Shown: positions 1-9,678 of the stretch, piece by piece
Position numbering within the stretch: the first letter of the stretch is position 1
How the letters are laid out: each line of letters opens with the position of its first letter
Source of the DNA: Methanosphaera sp.
GTDB taxonomy: Archaea > Methanobacteriota > Methanobacteria > Methanobacteriales > Methanobacteriaceae
Assembly (NCBI GenBank): GCA_017430835.1
Contig: JAFRMD010000145.1
Span: 1-34,364, forward strand
Direction of reading: 5' to 3'
DNA length: 34,364 nt
Program-made: the position numbers and the translations under genes
The notes under the pieces: generated by a model
Seen by the model: the letters and a program-made list of their open reading frames with translations, nothing else
What the model was told of the DNA's origin: nothing
Databases searched by the model: none

Positions 1-179
1 ATTTTTCCAATTAAGTATGATTCATGAAAATATATACTAAAAATCATATTTATCCATTAACTAGTTTTAAATTCTTTAAAAATTAAAAATAACAAAAAAT
101 AATACAGATAAAAATATCATCGTATTGTAAATAAATTAAAATATAAATCAACAAAAAAAATTAAAAAATGAATATTGAA

Positions 180-1250
180 TCAACGATATTGTTTTCTTTG
201 ATTCCAAATTTTCCTTAAACTACGTTGACCACCACAATTTTGATCAAATAAATCCATATTAGTAGTTAATTCAGCAACTTTTAGACTTGCCCTACAACCA
301 TTTTTAACCAATCTCTTACCATTTGTTTTTTTCATCCTAGAAACTGCATATTCTATATCATAAGCAGAAACTACAGAAATACCCAAAGTACGGGCCAAAT
401 CATTACTTGCATGTTGTGTATGAAATCCCAATATTTTTACAGCAGGAACACCCAAAGCTCCAGCTTCTATCGTTACTCCCATTCCAGCACAATATATAAC
501 TCCCTGAGAAGCATTCATTAAACTAATTAAATCAACATAACCCTCCACCACATAAAGATTTTTACTAGCAATATAAGGAGTTATTGTTGATGTTTCAAAT
601 CGATACGGAATAATTAACACTATCTTATCTAACTTTTCAACTTCTTTTATAATTTGTGGAATGTCAGAAACCCTTGTATCCCCACCAAAGAAGAGTATAT
701 AAAAATCATCAAAATTATAATGACCATATATTTTTTCGGCATCCATAATCGGTACTCTACTTACAAATTCTGCTTGAGGATACCCTTTAATATTTACTGT
801 ATTAGTAATATCATACATTTGTCTTAATTGTTTCCTTGCATTCCTATCAGGAACTGTTATTAAGTCAGCATAAGCAATCATTTCAATAGGATTATAAATA
901 TCCTGTTCAATATGAATCTTTGGAATTTTTAACTTTTTTGATGCTGCTATTCCTTTACGAACATCCCCTGCATTACCACAAGTTAATAGTAAATCAATGT
1001 TCCTATTTTTTAATGCCCTATAAGTACGTGCTGTATCTCCCATCACTAAACGAGCAATAGTAAAATTACTTCTTTTTTGTGCAGTACTTCGTCTACCCTG
1101 TCCTATTGATAAAATTTCAGTACTGTAAGGACTCAATAATTCCATTGCACCCTCACTATGAGTTAAAGATAAGACATCTGCATCAACTTTTTCAATAATA
1201 GGAATTAATGTTTTTGCAGGAGCTGTCTCCGCCACAACCGCCAAATTCAT
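180..1250 (-). CDS. GT-B fold glycosyltransferase/epimerase-like protein
   Basis: A 356-residue soluble protein that resembles the MurG / UDP-GlcNAc 2-epimerase-like superfamily. It has an N-terminal Rossmann-type half with alternating hydrophobic strands (LLLTCGNAGD near residue 90). The C-terminal half has a Gly-rich stretch (YCAGMGVTIEAGALGVPAVK near residue 255) typical of the nucleotide-sugar binding half of GT-B enzymes. There is no signal peptide or membrane segment. The ATG directly abuts the TAA of the polymerase gene upstream on the same strand, so the two are almost certainly co-transcribed. The likely role is in making or modifying a cell-surface glycan. The fold is inferred from pattern; donor, acceptor and even transferase versus epimerase activity cannot be told. 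Confidence 0.6.
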   Translation of the reverse strand: MNLAVVAETAPAKTLIPIIEKVDADVLSLTHSEGAMELLSPYSTEILSIGQGRRSTAQKRSNFTIARLVMGDTARTYRALKNRNIDLLLTCGNAGDVRKGIAASKKLKIPKIHIEQDIYNPIEMIAYADLITVPDRNARKQLRQMYDITNTVNIKGYPQAEFVSRVPIMDAEKIYGHYNFDDFYILFFGGDTRVSDIPQIIKEVEKLDKIVLIIPYRFETSTITPYIASKNLYVVEGYVDLISLMNASQGVIYCAGMGVTIEAGALGVPAVKILGFHTQHASNDLARTLGISVVSAYDIEYAVSRMKKTNGKRLVKNGCRASLKVAELTTNMDLFDQNCGGQRSLRKIWNQRKQYR

Positions 1251-2354
1251 TTAATTATCCACCTTTTTTATTTTAACTGCATAAATTAATATAATTATTG
1301 AAATTAAGTAGAACAACCAAACAACCAAATCAGTTGGTCCCGTTTCTATCCAAATTATTAAATGAGCTAACATTACCGCATATAATGCGATGTATATATT
1401 TTTAACATTCTTTTGTACTTTATACATGATATTCATAATTATTCCAAGCATTATCATTTGTATTAGCATTGCATACAATCCAAAATCCAACAATGCCGGA
1501 CCAAAAATCATGGAAGTTGTTGAATGTGCATAACCTAAAGTTGTTGAACCTACAATTACTCTAGGATCAGTTGATTTGAAAAAGCCCATTAATGTATTGT
1601 AAAATAATTGTCCATTTGTACTGCCCTGTAAACCAACAGCATTTCCAAATACTTGTAATGTATATCCTGCCCTATAAAACAATAATTCAATAGGACTTAA
1701 TGTCCATGTTTGCCATTCAATAGATTTAACTGCAACATAACCTACTATCAACAACAATATGAATATTCCAACGAGGGACAACAATAAATATTTCCATGGC
1801 AAGTCCTTTGTATAATATAATGTAATCAATACACTTATTACAATAGCCATTGCTGTTGTTCTGTAACCTGTTGATACAAACAATAGCAAACCAATGACAA
1901 ATAGCAAGTAATATTTTTTATTATCATATTTAGCTATTAAAATATTAATTGAAGGGAGGAATATCAAATAACTTAATAGCCATATTCGTGTTGCTGCATG
2001 TGCCTTTAAATAACCGCTGAATAGAGGTATTCCCCCAAGATATATGAGGTTTACTATTTGTAATATTATTCCAATCAGTACTAATGATAACACTAACTTT
2101 TCAGAGAAAATCTTATCAATTTTTTCAGTATCACAGGAAATTTTTCTATTCTTAAATATGAAATTAGTCATTACTATTCCGATAATATAAAAAATAATTC
2201 CTAAAAAGATTATTCCTATGGTATATAAATCAACACCAATTAATCCTTTCAAATGGTAGTGAAAACCTATCAGTGAAAAAATTAAGTAAATTATTACCAA
2301 TAAAACAAACACCATAGGTGAAAAAATATCATATTTCTTTAAATTCATATCCAT
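1251..2354 (-). CDS. O-antigen polymerase-like membrane protein (Wzy type)
   Basis: A 367-residue, very hydrophobic protein with about ten predicted membrane segments spread over its whole length. A longer loop around residues 210-270 (YRAGYTLQVFGNAVGLQGS and TTLGYAHSTTS) is rich in small and polar residues. The size and topology match the oligosaccharide repeat-unit polymerase family (Pfam O_anti_polymase), which is common in Methanobacteriales. Such proteins join lipid-linked repeat units on the outer face of the membrane. It is followed without a gap by a GT-B protein and is divergent from a flippase gene, giving a small surface-polysaccharide locus. The family assignment rests on topology and general resemblance; no catalytic residue can be named. 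Confidence 0.65.
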   Translation of the reverse strand: MDMNLKKYDIFSPMVFVLLVIIYLIFSLIGFHYHLKGLIGVDLYTIGIIFLGIIFYIIGIVMTNFIFKNRKISCDTEKIDKIFSEKLVLSLVLIGIILQIVNLIYLGGIPLFSGYLKAHAATRIWLLSYLIFLPSINILIAKYDNKKYYLLFVIGLLLFVSTGYRTTAMAIVISVLITLYYTKDLPWKYLLLSLVGIFILLLIVGYVAVKSIEWQTWTLSPIELLFYRAGYTLQVFGNAVGLQGSTNGQLFYNTLMGFFKSTDPRVIVGSTTLGYAHSTTSMIFGPALLDFGLYAMLIQMIMLGIIMNIMYKVQKNVKNIYIALYAVMLAHLIIWIETGPTDLVVWLFYLISIIILIYAVKIKKVDN

Positions 2355-2465
2355 CTACCATAAAATAATTAATTAGCACAAATAAATACTAAATTATATA
2401 ATTATATTTTTACAAAGTGATATAAACATTTTATTTATTTAAAATATTAAAATTAGTGAAAAAAA

Positions 2466-4025
2466 ATGTCTAATAAGGTACTTAAGAATAGTTTCATTTT
2501 ATTAATTGGTAATCTTCTTTTTAGAGTTGGAGGTTATGTTAATCGGCTATTAATGAGTAGAATGCTTGGACCTGAAGGATATGGATTATACGGATTGACT
2601 TTACCGTTTCAAGGTATTTTTCAGATATTATCTGCTGGAGGTTTACCACCTGCAATATCAAAATATGTTGCAGAATATAATGCTAAAGATGAAAAAGCCC
2701 TAACGCGACAAGTAATTTATACTGCAACAAAATTTATGGTTTTGATGGCCATACTACTTGGAATCATTTTACTTTTTTCATCTGACTTTATAGCCAATAA
2801 TATATTCCATAAACCTTTAGTTGTCTGGCCTTTAAGAGCAGTTAGTCTGATTACTCCATTTAGTGTTGTTGTTGGTGCTATGAGAGGAGCATTTCAAGGA
2901 GTTTATAAAAATGAATATACAGTATATAATAGAATGGCCGAACAATTAGCAACTATTGTTTTTGCATGCGTATTTGTTTATTGTGGATTATATGCTATGG
3001 GTGCCGTATTAGGTAGCGCGTTTGGTTTTATTGTATCAGCAATTACAGCCGTATTATTATACAAAAAATATATTAGTCCAATGTTTTATTCAGAGGATTC
3101 TTTAAACTTGAACTTAAAGGAAGAGTTAAAATTATTGTGGATGCTAATATGTTTTGCAGTTCCTGTAGCTATTACTGCATTATCGGAAATGGCAATTTAT
3201 GATGTGGGTACACTAATTATTGGTATTTATATGTTATCTACGGATGTAGGATATTATAACGCTGCCGATCCCATTTCAAGGATTCCTTTGGTAATTTCAC
3301 TTTCAATTTCAACCGTATTGTTACCAGCAACTGCAGAAGCTTACGTTTTAAAAGATCAGAAATTACTTCAAGAATATATAGTGGATTGTTTAAGGTATTG
3401 TATCCTTTCTGTTCTTCCACTGTGTGTGCTTATTAGTATGTTTAGTACACCTATAATCAATTTATTATTTGGAAGTGTTTATACTCCCGGTTCTGGAGTT
3501 CTGAGCATTCTAGTGATCGGAATGTCTTTTTACAGCATTTACATGATTAGCAGCAGCATTCTCCAAGGTACTGGAAATCCGAGGTTACCTATGTATATTC
3601 TGTTGGGTGGTACTGCACTCAACATAATTCTTAATGCCTTGTTTGTAAATGCCATGGGTATTATTGGTGCTGCAATAGCAACAACCATCACCACATGTAT
3701 ATTAATGATTATAATTATGTGGTTAGTAATTAAAACAACAAAAATATTGATACCATGGAAGAATATTTTAATGATAATACTTTGTAACATCATTTTAATG
3801 ATAGTTTGTTTAATAATTCCTAAGACTATTATTGGATCAATTATCGGTTTTATTGTTGGATGTTTCATATACATGATATCCTTGATTGGGTTAAAAGTAT
3901 TGACAAAAAGGGACATAAACTTTTTTAGTCAATATCTAAATAAAATTCCATTTTTAAAAAAATATTCTGCCAAAATAGTTAAGTATATTGAAAAAAAGGA
4001 ATTAATATATAAAATAGAAAAATGA
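2466..4025 (+). CDS. Polysaccharide flippase (Wzx/SpoVB-like, MOP superfamily)
   Basis: A 519-residue integral membrane protein with about 14 membrane segments. The N-terminal signature (LLIGNLLFRVGGYVNRLLMS, then RMLGPEGYGLYGL) is characteristic of PST/Wzx and SpoVB-like members of the MOP/MATE superfamily. These move lipid-linked saccharides across the membrane. The gene is transcribed away from the polymerase and GT-B pair, with a 111-bp AT-rich divergent promoter region between them. The start ATG follows a weak GTGA sequence. hisB begins 19 bp after the stop with its own GGGGTG ribosome site, so read-through into hisB is possible. The substrate is unknown. Confidence 0.85.
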   Translation: MSNKVLKNSFILLIGNLLFRVGGYVNRLLMSRMLGPEGYGLYGLTLPFQGIFQILSAGGLPPAISKYVAEYNAKDEKALTRQVIYTATKFMVLMAILLGIILLFSSDFIANNIFHKPLVVWPLRAVSLITPFSVVVGAMRGAFQGVYKNEYTVYNRMAEQLATIVFACVFVYCGLYAMGAVLGSAFGFIVSAITAVLLYKKYISPMFYSEDSLNLNLKEELKLLWMLICFAVPVAITALSEMAIYDVGTLIIGIYMLSTDVGYYNAADPISRIPLVISLSISTVLLPATAEAYVLKDQKLLQEYIVDCLRYCILSVLPLCVLISMFSTPIINLLFGSVYTPGSGVLSILVIGMSFYSIYMISSSILQGTGNPRLPMYILLGGTALNIILNALFVNAMGIIGAAIATTITTCILMIIIMWLVIKTTKILIPWKNILMIILCNIILMIVCLIIPKTIIGSIIGFIVGCFIYMISLIGLKVLTKRDINFFSQYLNKIPFLKKYSAKIVKYIEKKELIYKIEK

Positions 4026-4044
4026 TTAAAGAAGGGGTGTTGAA

Positions 4045-4629
4045 ATGGCTCAAGAAAGAATTGTAAAATTAAGTAGAAAAACTAAAGAAACAGATATTAA
4101 AATTGAATTAAATATTGATGGAACAGGAAAATCCAATATTGATACTGGATTAAAATTTTTTGACCACATGTTGGAATCATTTAGTAAACATGGATTTTTT
4201 GATTTGAACATAAAAGCAGTTGGTGATATTGATGTAGACGACCACCATACTGTTGAAGATACTGGAATATTGCTTGGAGAATGTTTTAAAGAAGCTTTAG
4301 GGGATAAAAAAGGTATTGAAAGGATGGGTTATAGTATTGTTCCCATGGATGAATCCTTAGCTCAAGTAGCTGTTGATATTAGTGGACGAAACTATACTGT
4401 TTTTGATGCAAAATTTAAATTCCAAAAAATAGGGGATATAAGTTCTGAGAATGTTAAACATTTCTTTGAATCTTTTGCCAATAACGGTCTAATGAATATA
4501 AACATTAAAGCAGAAGGAGAAAATGATCATCACATTTGTGAAGCTATATTTAAAGCATTAGCTCGTAGTTTAAATAATGCTACCCAAATTACTCATGACC
4601 AAATTTTAAGTACGAAAGGCAAATTATAA
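4045..4629 (+). CDS. hisB: Imidazoleglycerol-phosphate dehydratase
   Basis: A 194-residue, single-domain HisB that converts imidazole-glycerol phosphate to imidazole-acetol phosphate in histidine synthesis. The Mn-binding histidine motifs characteristic of the family are visible: FDHML near residue 32, [10 protein letters not shown] near residue 70 and [14 protein letters not shown] near residue 165. The length is normal for the monofunctional enzyme; the E. coli phosphatase fusion is absent. A GGGGTG ribosome site lies 6 bp before the ATG. No other his gene is nearby, as is usual in archaea where his genes are scattered. It converges with mtd across a 25-bp gap with a T-rich stretch. Confidence 0.95.
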   Translation: MAQERIVKLSRKTKETDIKIELNIDGTGKSNIDTGLKFFDHMLESFSKHGFFDLNIKAVGDIDVDDHHTVEDTGILLGECFKEALGDKKGIERMGYSIVPMDESLAQVAVDISGRNYTVFDAKFKFQKIGDISSENVKHFFESFANNGLMNINIKAEGENDHHICEAIFKALARSLNNATQITHDQILSTKGKL

Positions 4630-4654
4630 TTTAATACACCAACACCCTCTTTTT

Positions 4655-5485
4655 CTATTTATATGCATCCATTAAAGATTGTCTTATCCATACATAACCC
4701 TCTTTATCGTGAGGTGTTCTAAGTACAGTGTCATTGGATTTTTCTATTTCTCTAGCTTCATCTGCCAATTTAGCAGCAGCAGACATCAATTCATGAGAAG
4801 CCGTTACTAATGGTATGTACAAATCAGGTTCTTTTATTTTAAAACATGCCTCAATATTCATCTCGGACACTAATGTTGCCATTTTATAAGCTGCCATAGC
4901 TTTTCCCATTGCATAAGGATTTTTATAACCTGCATTAAATACTGCTAATTCTGCAGTTACAACAATTTCTGGTAATTCCACTACATCATTATCAATAATC
5001 TGTTTAATTATGCCGTCAATAATGTTAGATACTAAACGTAAAGTTCCCGTAATAGATAATACTTTTAAAACATCCGCATTAAACAAAGCCATTTCTGTAG
5101 GATCCAAGAATTCTCTTCTTGCACCAATCATTGCATCTGCTCTGATGATTATGTAACCTAATTTTTGTTCTTTAAGTTTATTTATAGCTTTTTCGCCAGG
5201 TTGATCTCCAATAATAATTGTAGGTATATCTATTTTTGATAAACGTTCTCTAACGATTTTAGGTTGTCTAGAATTTGGATTGGGGGTTATGAAAATTATC
5301 AAGTCTGGATTGAAATAAAATATCTTAGGCAATATATCCTCTACTTGGTCCCCTTCCATTTTTGATCCAGAACTTATTGTCCTTACATCAATATCTTCAC
5401 GATCAGCTCTTTCATCCAATATTAAATCGATGACTGGTGACGTTCCAATGTTTCCTATTTTAATTATTCCAATTTTTATCATCAT
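4655..5485 (-). CDS. mtd: F420-dependent methylenetetrahydromethanopterin dehydrogenase
   Basis: Mtd catalyses the reversible oxidation of methylene-H4MPT to methenyl-H4MPT with coenzyme F420, a central cytoplasmic step of methanogenesis. The N-terminus (IKIGIIKIGNIGTSPVIDL), the GYIIIRADAMIGARREFLDP segment and the C-terminal HELMSAAAKLADEAREIEK stretch match the family closely. A frame-compatible GTG nine bases upstream (5494) is possible. I prefer the ATG at 5485: it gives 276 residues, the usual length as I recall it for Methanothermobacter Mtd, and aligns with its N-terminus. It lies 30 bp downstream of cfbB on the same strand and is likely co-transcribed with it. Confidence 0.95.
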   Translation of the reverse strand: MMIKIGIIKIGNIGTSPVIDLILDERADREDIDVRTISSGSKMEGDQVEDILPKIFYFNPDLIIFITPNPNSRQPKIVRERLSKIDIPTIIIGDQPGEKAINKLKEQKLGYIIIRADAMIGARREFLDPTEMALFNADVLKVLSITGTLRLVSNIIDGIIKQIIDNDVVELPEIVVTAELAVFNAGYKNPYAMGKAMAAYKMATLVSEMNIEACFKIKEPDLYIPLVTASHELMSAAAKLADEAREIEKSNDTVLRTPHDKEGYVWIRQSLMDAYK

Positions 5486-5515
5486 ATTTTCCACATCAAT
5501 ATCTTAGTTTATGTT

Positions 5516-6877
5516 TTATTCATTATCAATTATAGATTGTGTAAAGTTATAGGCAAAATCTGGCAAACATGCCGCATGAGTATGGATATAACTTGCAACC
5601 GTATTATTTTTTAGCAATCCATCATATTTTCCTGTAATTCCTACTCCCCTTTTCATTTCAAAAGCAAAATCATTTTTGTTGGATCCTGTGTATTCTACCT
5701 TTGAGTAATGGAATTCATGTCCATGATATTGTGTTCCTTTTTTTAATATAGGATTGTCCTGTAATACTTCTGCAATTGTATAACTTAAACCTTGAACTTT
5801 TTTTGTTAAAAACGATTCATAGGGAAAAACATCAACCATTGGTAACCCATCAATGGATTTTGTTAGATACATTAATCCTCCACATTCTGCGTAGATTGGA
5901 TTATTATTTTCAGAGAATTCCTTTACTGAGTTTAGCATTGACTGATTTGAGGATAATTCTTTTTTAAATATTTCTGGATAACCTCCTCCAATATATAATG
6001 CATCAACGTCCGGGAGTTCTTCATCATGTATTGGGCTATAATATATTATTTCAGCATTATTTTCTTCTAATGCTTCAATATTCTCTTGATAATAGAAGTT
6101 GAATGCTTCATCGAAGGGTATTCCTATTTTGGTTTTATTACGTGTTTTTGTTGTCGACCATATTGGTTCACATTCTTCCCCCAATTCTTCTGAATCATCC
6201 ATTATCTTTTTCAACATGTCTAAATCGATATTATCTTCTATTAATTCACCCCATTTTTCTATTAGTCCTTTTATACGTTCTTCTTCTACTGCAGGAATTA
6301 ATCCCAAATGTCTTTGTTCCATCGTGATGGATTTGTCCCGTATTATTCCACCAATAACCGGAGTTTTTGCTAACGTTTCCACTGCTTCCTTTGTTTTCAG
6401 ATAGTGTTTTTGACTTTTTACATTGTTTAATATTACTCCCTGAATATTGATTTTATTATCCAGTGCTTTAAATCCCAGTGTCATAGCAGCAGCACTTCTT
6501 ACTAAACTTCGACTATTTATAATAAGAATTACAGGTGAATTTAATGCTTTAGCAATTGATGATGTTGATCCAACATCTGTCACTGGACTTATTCCTTCAT
6601 ATAATCCTCTTACACCTTCTATAATACCATAATCTGCTTTACTTTTTTGCATTCCTTGTTTGAATGATTGCCTGATTTGGCCTTCTGACATAAAAAATGA
6701 GTCTAGATTTCTTGCATTATTACCTGTTGCACATTTATGGTATGATGGATCGATATAATCGGGTCCTACTTTAAATGATTGTATTTTGTGTTTTTTCGAC
6801 AAAGCTCGCATTATTCCTGTGGCAATAGTGGTTTTTCCTACTCCACTCCCCGTTCCTGACAATACTACTCTCTTCAT
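5516..6877 (-). CDS. cfbB: CbiA/CfbB-type a,c-diamide synthase
   Basis: A 453-residue cobyrinate / Ni-sirohydrochlorin a,c-diamide synthase that amidates two acetate side chains using glutamine and ATP. The N-terminal half is a dethiobiotin-synthetase-like ATPase with a P-loop ([10 protein letters not shown], residues 8-17) followed by [12 protein letters not shown]. The C-terminal half is a class I glutamine amidotransferase with the nucleophile in [10 protein letters not shown] and a terminal YIHTH. The family does the CfbB step of coenzyme F430 synthesis in methanogens and the CbiA step of cobamide synthesis. Sequence alone does not separate them; pairing with mtd makes CfbB attractive, but that is inference. 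It is divergent from the VWA protein. Confidence 0.88.
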   Translation of the reverse strand: MKRVVLSGTGSGVGKTTIATGIMRALSKKHKIQSFKVGPDYIDPSYHKCATGNNARNLDSFFMSEGQIRQSFKQGMQKSKADYGIIEGVRGLYEGISPVTDVGSTSSIAKALNSPVILIINSRSLVRSAAAMTLGFKALDNKINIQGVILNNVKSQKHYLKTKEAVETLAKTPVIGGIIRDKSITMEQRHLGLIPAVEEERIKGLIEKWGELIEDNIDLDMLKKIMDDSEELGEECEPIWSTTKTRNKTKIGIPFDEAFNFYYQENIEALEENNAEIIYYSPIHDEELPDVDALYIGGGYPEIFKKELSSNQSMLNSVKEFSENNNPIYAECGGLMYLTKSIDGLPMVDVFPYESFLTKKVQGLSYTIAEVLQDNPILKKGTQYHGHEFHYSKVEYTGSNKNDFAFEMKRGVGITGKYDGLLKNNTVASYIHTHAACLPDFAYNFTQSIIDNE

Positions 6878-6982
6878 ATGATAACCTTAATTATTTTAAT
6901 TATGTTAGAGAATTAACACTTGGATATATATAATATTTTTAAATTACATTCCATATAATTTTTTAGAATTTGTCTTTAAAAC

Positions 6983-7050
6983 GATAATATAATATATTAT
7001 CAAAAAATAATATAACAATGTTAAGGTAGTATAGAAATATCAGATATTTC
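6983..7050. promoter_or_regulatory. Two perfect palindromes in the cfbB / VWA divergent promoter region
   Basis: The 214-bp divergent region holds a 19-bp perfect inverted repeat, GATAATATA-a-TATATTATC (6983-7001), and a 17-bp one, GAAATATC-a-GATATTTC (7034-7050). Their centres are 50 bp apart. Both have a one-base centre. The second lies about 40 bp before the VWA gene start (7092), where an archaeal repressor could bind. A less perfect repeat (AATAG...CTATT) follows at about 7054-7072. In DNA this AT-rich, 8-9 bp half-sites arise by chance several times per window, so the operator reading is only a suggestion. Confidence 0.35.
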
Positions 7051-7091
7051 AAATAATAGTATAATATGCTATTGGCAGGAGAAAATAACAT

Positions 7092-8234
7092 ATGGTAAAT
7101 GAAAGAATCGTAGCTTTATCAAACCAACTCAGGGAAGAAGGCGTGGCAGTAAGTGTAAGAAGTACTAAAACAGCATGCGAAGTATGGGACATAATGAAAA
7201 GCTCAACAAAAATAGAAGAGATGCAAAATGCATTAAAAAGCGTTTACATCAAAGATACTCATGATGAAGAAAAATTCGATGCCATATTTGAAGAATTATT
7301 TGAAGAAAACGAAGATACAATAAAACATACTACAAAAGAAGAATCAGATAAACCTTTTTCAGACCCTGCTATAGAAAACGAAGATATAATGGGATTACCC
7401 GATTCACAAATCAGTGATATACCAATAGAACAAATGATACCGCCAGAATTTGATGCAGAAGAACTGCAACAAAATAAAATACATGAAAAAGACCTATTAA
7501 AAACTGATATTAACCATTTAAATACATTTGATGAAAGAATAGTTGATTTATGCAGAAAATTAGGTAAAAAAATAGCAAACAGTAGAGCTAGACGAAGAAG
7601 ATTGTTAAAATCAAACAACGTGAATATGCCCAGAACCATCAGAACTAACCTCAAAAATGGGGGTAAATTAATAAATATAGTATATGCCAAACCAAAAATA
7701 AATAAAACAAAACACATCTTTTTAAATGATGTTAGTGGCTCCTGTGACTGGATAAGCAGTTGGTTTTTTTCAATAATATACGGTTGTCAAAAATCATTTG
7801 ACAAAATCTCATGTTATGAATTTGATAACAAAGTGATTGAAACTACTGATTCATTAAAAACTGAATCATATGAAGTATCCTATGAAGAAATTACACTGAA
7901 AAAAATTCAAAGAGGGATGATACATGGTCAATCAGATATGGCCAATTCTTTTAGAGAATTTATCAAAAAAGCACATCTAAATCATAGAACAACAGTGATA
8001 ATTCTAAGTGATTGTAGAGATTGGCAAGGAAAAAGAGAAAATGGAATATTAGAAAGTGCCATGGTACTAAAAGGAATAGTTACAAAAAGTTCAAAAGTTT
8101 TAATTTTTAATCCAGAACCAATGGAAAAATGGAATACACCAACAAGTTGCGTGCATGATTATAAAGATGTTGGTGCTGAAGTTTACGAAATACGAGATTT
8201 AAATCATTTAGCGGATATGATTATTAAATTATAG
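7092..8234 (+). CDS. VWA-domain protein, CoxE-like
   Basis: A 380-residue protein. An acidic, helical N-terminal part (residues 1-140, many Glu/Asp) is followed by a basic RARRRR stretch (around residue 163) and a C-terminal von Willebrand factor A domain. The metal-ion-dependent adhesion site is complete at DVSGS (residues 213-217), with a later conserved aspartate in ILSDCRDW. This architecture fits the CoxE/YehP-like VWA family. In other organisms these usually work with a MoxR-type AAA+ ATPase as metal-cofactor insertion or remodelling factors; no MoxR gene is beside it here. GGCAGGAG is a good ribosome site. thiI starts 10 bp after the stop, so the two probably share a transcript. Confidence 0.8.
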   Translation: MVNERIVALSNQLREEGVAVSVRSTKTACEVWDIMKSSTKIEEMQNALKSVYIKDTHDEEKFDAIFEELFEENEDTIKHTTKEESDKPFSDPAIENEDIMGLPDSQISDIPIEQMIPPEFDAEELQQNKIHEKDLLKTDINHLNTFDERIVDLCRKLGKKIANSRARRRRLLKSNNVNMPRTIRTNLKNGGKLINIVYAKPKINKTKHIFLNDVSGSCDWISSWFFSIIYGCQKSFDKISCYEFDNKVIETTDSLKTESYEVSYEEITLKKIQRGMIHGQSDMANSFREFIKKAHLNHRTTVIILSDCRDWQGKRENGILESAMVLKGIVTKSSKVLIFNPEPMEKWNTPTSCVHDYKDVGAEVYEIRDLNHLADMIIKL

Positions 8235-8244
8235 GGGAATTTAA

Positions 8245-9396
8245 ATGAAATACTTTATTAGATATGGAGAAATAGGTGTTAAAAGCCCAAAAATTAGAAG
8301 AAAATTTGAGAATAAACTCATAAAAAACATTCAAACAGAACTTAACTGTAGTTTTGAAAATGATCAAGGAAGAATAACAATTATTAGTGAAGAAGATGAT
8401 TCTGTTGTTAGAGATGTTCTTGACAGAGTATTCGGAATTGTTTCATATAGTCCAATAAAAGAAACTGAAACCGATAAAGAAAAAATAGCAGAACTGATTA
8501 ATGAAATTTTACCAGATGTTATTAATTCAGGTAAATTCAATCCGGATAAAGATACTTTTGCAATCAAATGTAGACGAGTAGGAAAGCATGATTTTTCAAG
8601 TCAAGAAATGGCTGCTTATGCAGGTTCTGTAGTTATCAATGCAACAAATGCAAAAGTTAACTTATCCAACCCTGATTTTACAATGTATGTTGAAGTACGT
8701 AATGAAAGAACATTCATATACTACGAAAAAATTAAAGGTTTAGGTGGTTTACCCGTAGGTAGTCAGGGAAGAGTTGTTTGTTTAATATCAGGAGGAATTG
8801 ACTCGCCTGTAGCAGCCTATCAAATGCTTAAGAGAGGGTGTGCAATCACATTACTTCATTGTGATAATCATCCATTCACTGATGGATCGGTAGAAAAAGT
8901 TCTGAAAAATGCAGATAATTTGAGAAGATACTCATTAGGTGAAAATGTCAAAGTATTTTCTGTTAAGTATGGCCAATACTTACAACATGCCCAACAAGAA
9001 GCGCCTCCAAGAATGACCTGTGTACTTTGTAAAAGTGGAATGTACCAAATTGCTTCAATACTTGCTAAAAAAGAGAAAGCTCATGCAATAGTTGATGGTA
9101 GCAGTATTGGTCAAGTAGCATCTCAAACACTTAATAACATAGAAGCAACACGATATCATTGTAGAATGCCAATATTCAGTCCATTAATAAGTTTAGATAA
9201 AATTGAAATTGAAGAAATTGCTAAAAAAATAGGTACTTATGAAACATCAATAATTCCAGATTCAGGTTGTTCGGCTGTACCAAAATATCCTGAAACTCAT
9301 GTTGATTTAGAATTATTTAAAAATATTGTTGAAAAAATTGAACAAAAAGAATTTTTAGAAAAAACTGCTGAAAGTTTTGAAAGAATTGATTTATAA
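8245..9396 (+). CDS. thiI: tRNA 4-thiouridine synthetase ThiI (archaeal type)
   Basis: A 383-residue ThiI that adenylates and thiolates U8 of tRNA. It has an N-terminal ferredoxin-like and THUMP region (1-165), then a PP-loop pyrophosphatase domain with SGGIDSP at residues 182-188. The C-terminal rhodanese domain of E. coli ThiI is absent. Instead there is a CVLC pair (Cys259, Cys262) and a third cysteine in DSGCSAVP (Cys342). The spacing is identical to the three cysteines reported to hold a [3Fe-4S] cluster in Methanococcus maripaludis ThiI (265/268/348), so sulfide-fed chemistry is likely. GGGGAA precedes the ATG. It follows the VWA gene and is followed by a small DUF3781-like gene. Confidence 0.95.
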   Translation: MKYFIRYGEIGVKSPKIRRKFENKLIKNIQTELNCSFENDQGRITIISEEDDSVVRDVLDRVFGIVSYSPIKETETDKEKIAELINEILPDVINSGKFNPDKDTFAIKCRRVGKHDFSSQEMAAYAGSVVINATNAKVNLSNPDFTMYVEVRNERTFIYYEKIKGLGGLPVGSQGRVVCLISGGIDSPVAAYQMLKRGCAITLLHCDNHPFTDGSVEKVLKNADNLRRYSLGENVKVFSVKYGQYLQHAQQEAPPRMTCVLCKSGMYQIASILAKKEKAHAIVDGSSIGQVASQTLNNIEATRYHCRMPIFSPLISLDKIEIEEIAKKIGTYETSIIPDSGCSAVPKYPETHVDLELFKNIVEKIEQKEFLEKTAESFERIDL

Positions 9397-9414
9397 CATC
9401 TTATCGGTGATTCA

Positions 9415-9675
9415 ATGAATTTTAAGGAAGAATTGTTATCAAATATTGATAAAATTCATACTACAAGACTGGGCATTAGTAGAATTAAAAATAATTTAGA
9501 AGTAGATGATGAAGACGTAGTTTCTTACTGTATTCAATTAATAAAACAAGACAACAGTACTGTTACAAAAAAAGGAAAGAATTACTACGTTAACATAGAC
9601 AATAAAGAAATCACTGTTAATTCGTCTAGTTTTACTATTATAACTGCCCATATTAAAAAAAAAGTAGATAAATAA
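9415..9675 (+). CDS. DUF3781-like small protein
   Basis: An 86-residue soluble protein. The motifs NIDKIHTTRLGISRIKNNL (residues 10-28), VVSYCIQLI and the C-terminal GKNYYVNIDNKEITVNSSSF followed by TIITAH match the uncharacterised DUF3781 family as I remember it. Function is unknown. It starts 18 bp after thiI, preceded by CGGTGATTCA, a clear archaeal ribosome site (GGTGAT). It is probably the third gene of the VWA-thiI unit. It converges with the flavoprotein gene with only three bases between stops. Confidence 0.7.
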   Translation: MNFKEELLSNIDKIHTTRLGISRIKNNLEVDDEDVVSYCIQLIKQDNSTVTKKGKNYYVNIDNKEITVNSSSFTIITAHIKKKVDK

Positions 9676-9678
9676 AAT

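Noticed and set aside
6099..6404. Plus-strand open frames inside cfbB
   Set aside because: They are antisense to a well-conserved enzyme, have no ribosome site and no recognisable domain.
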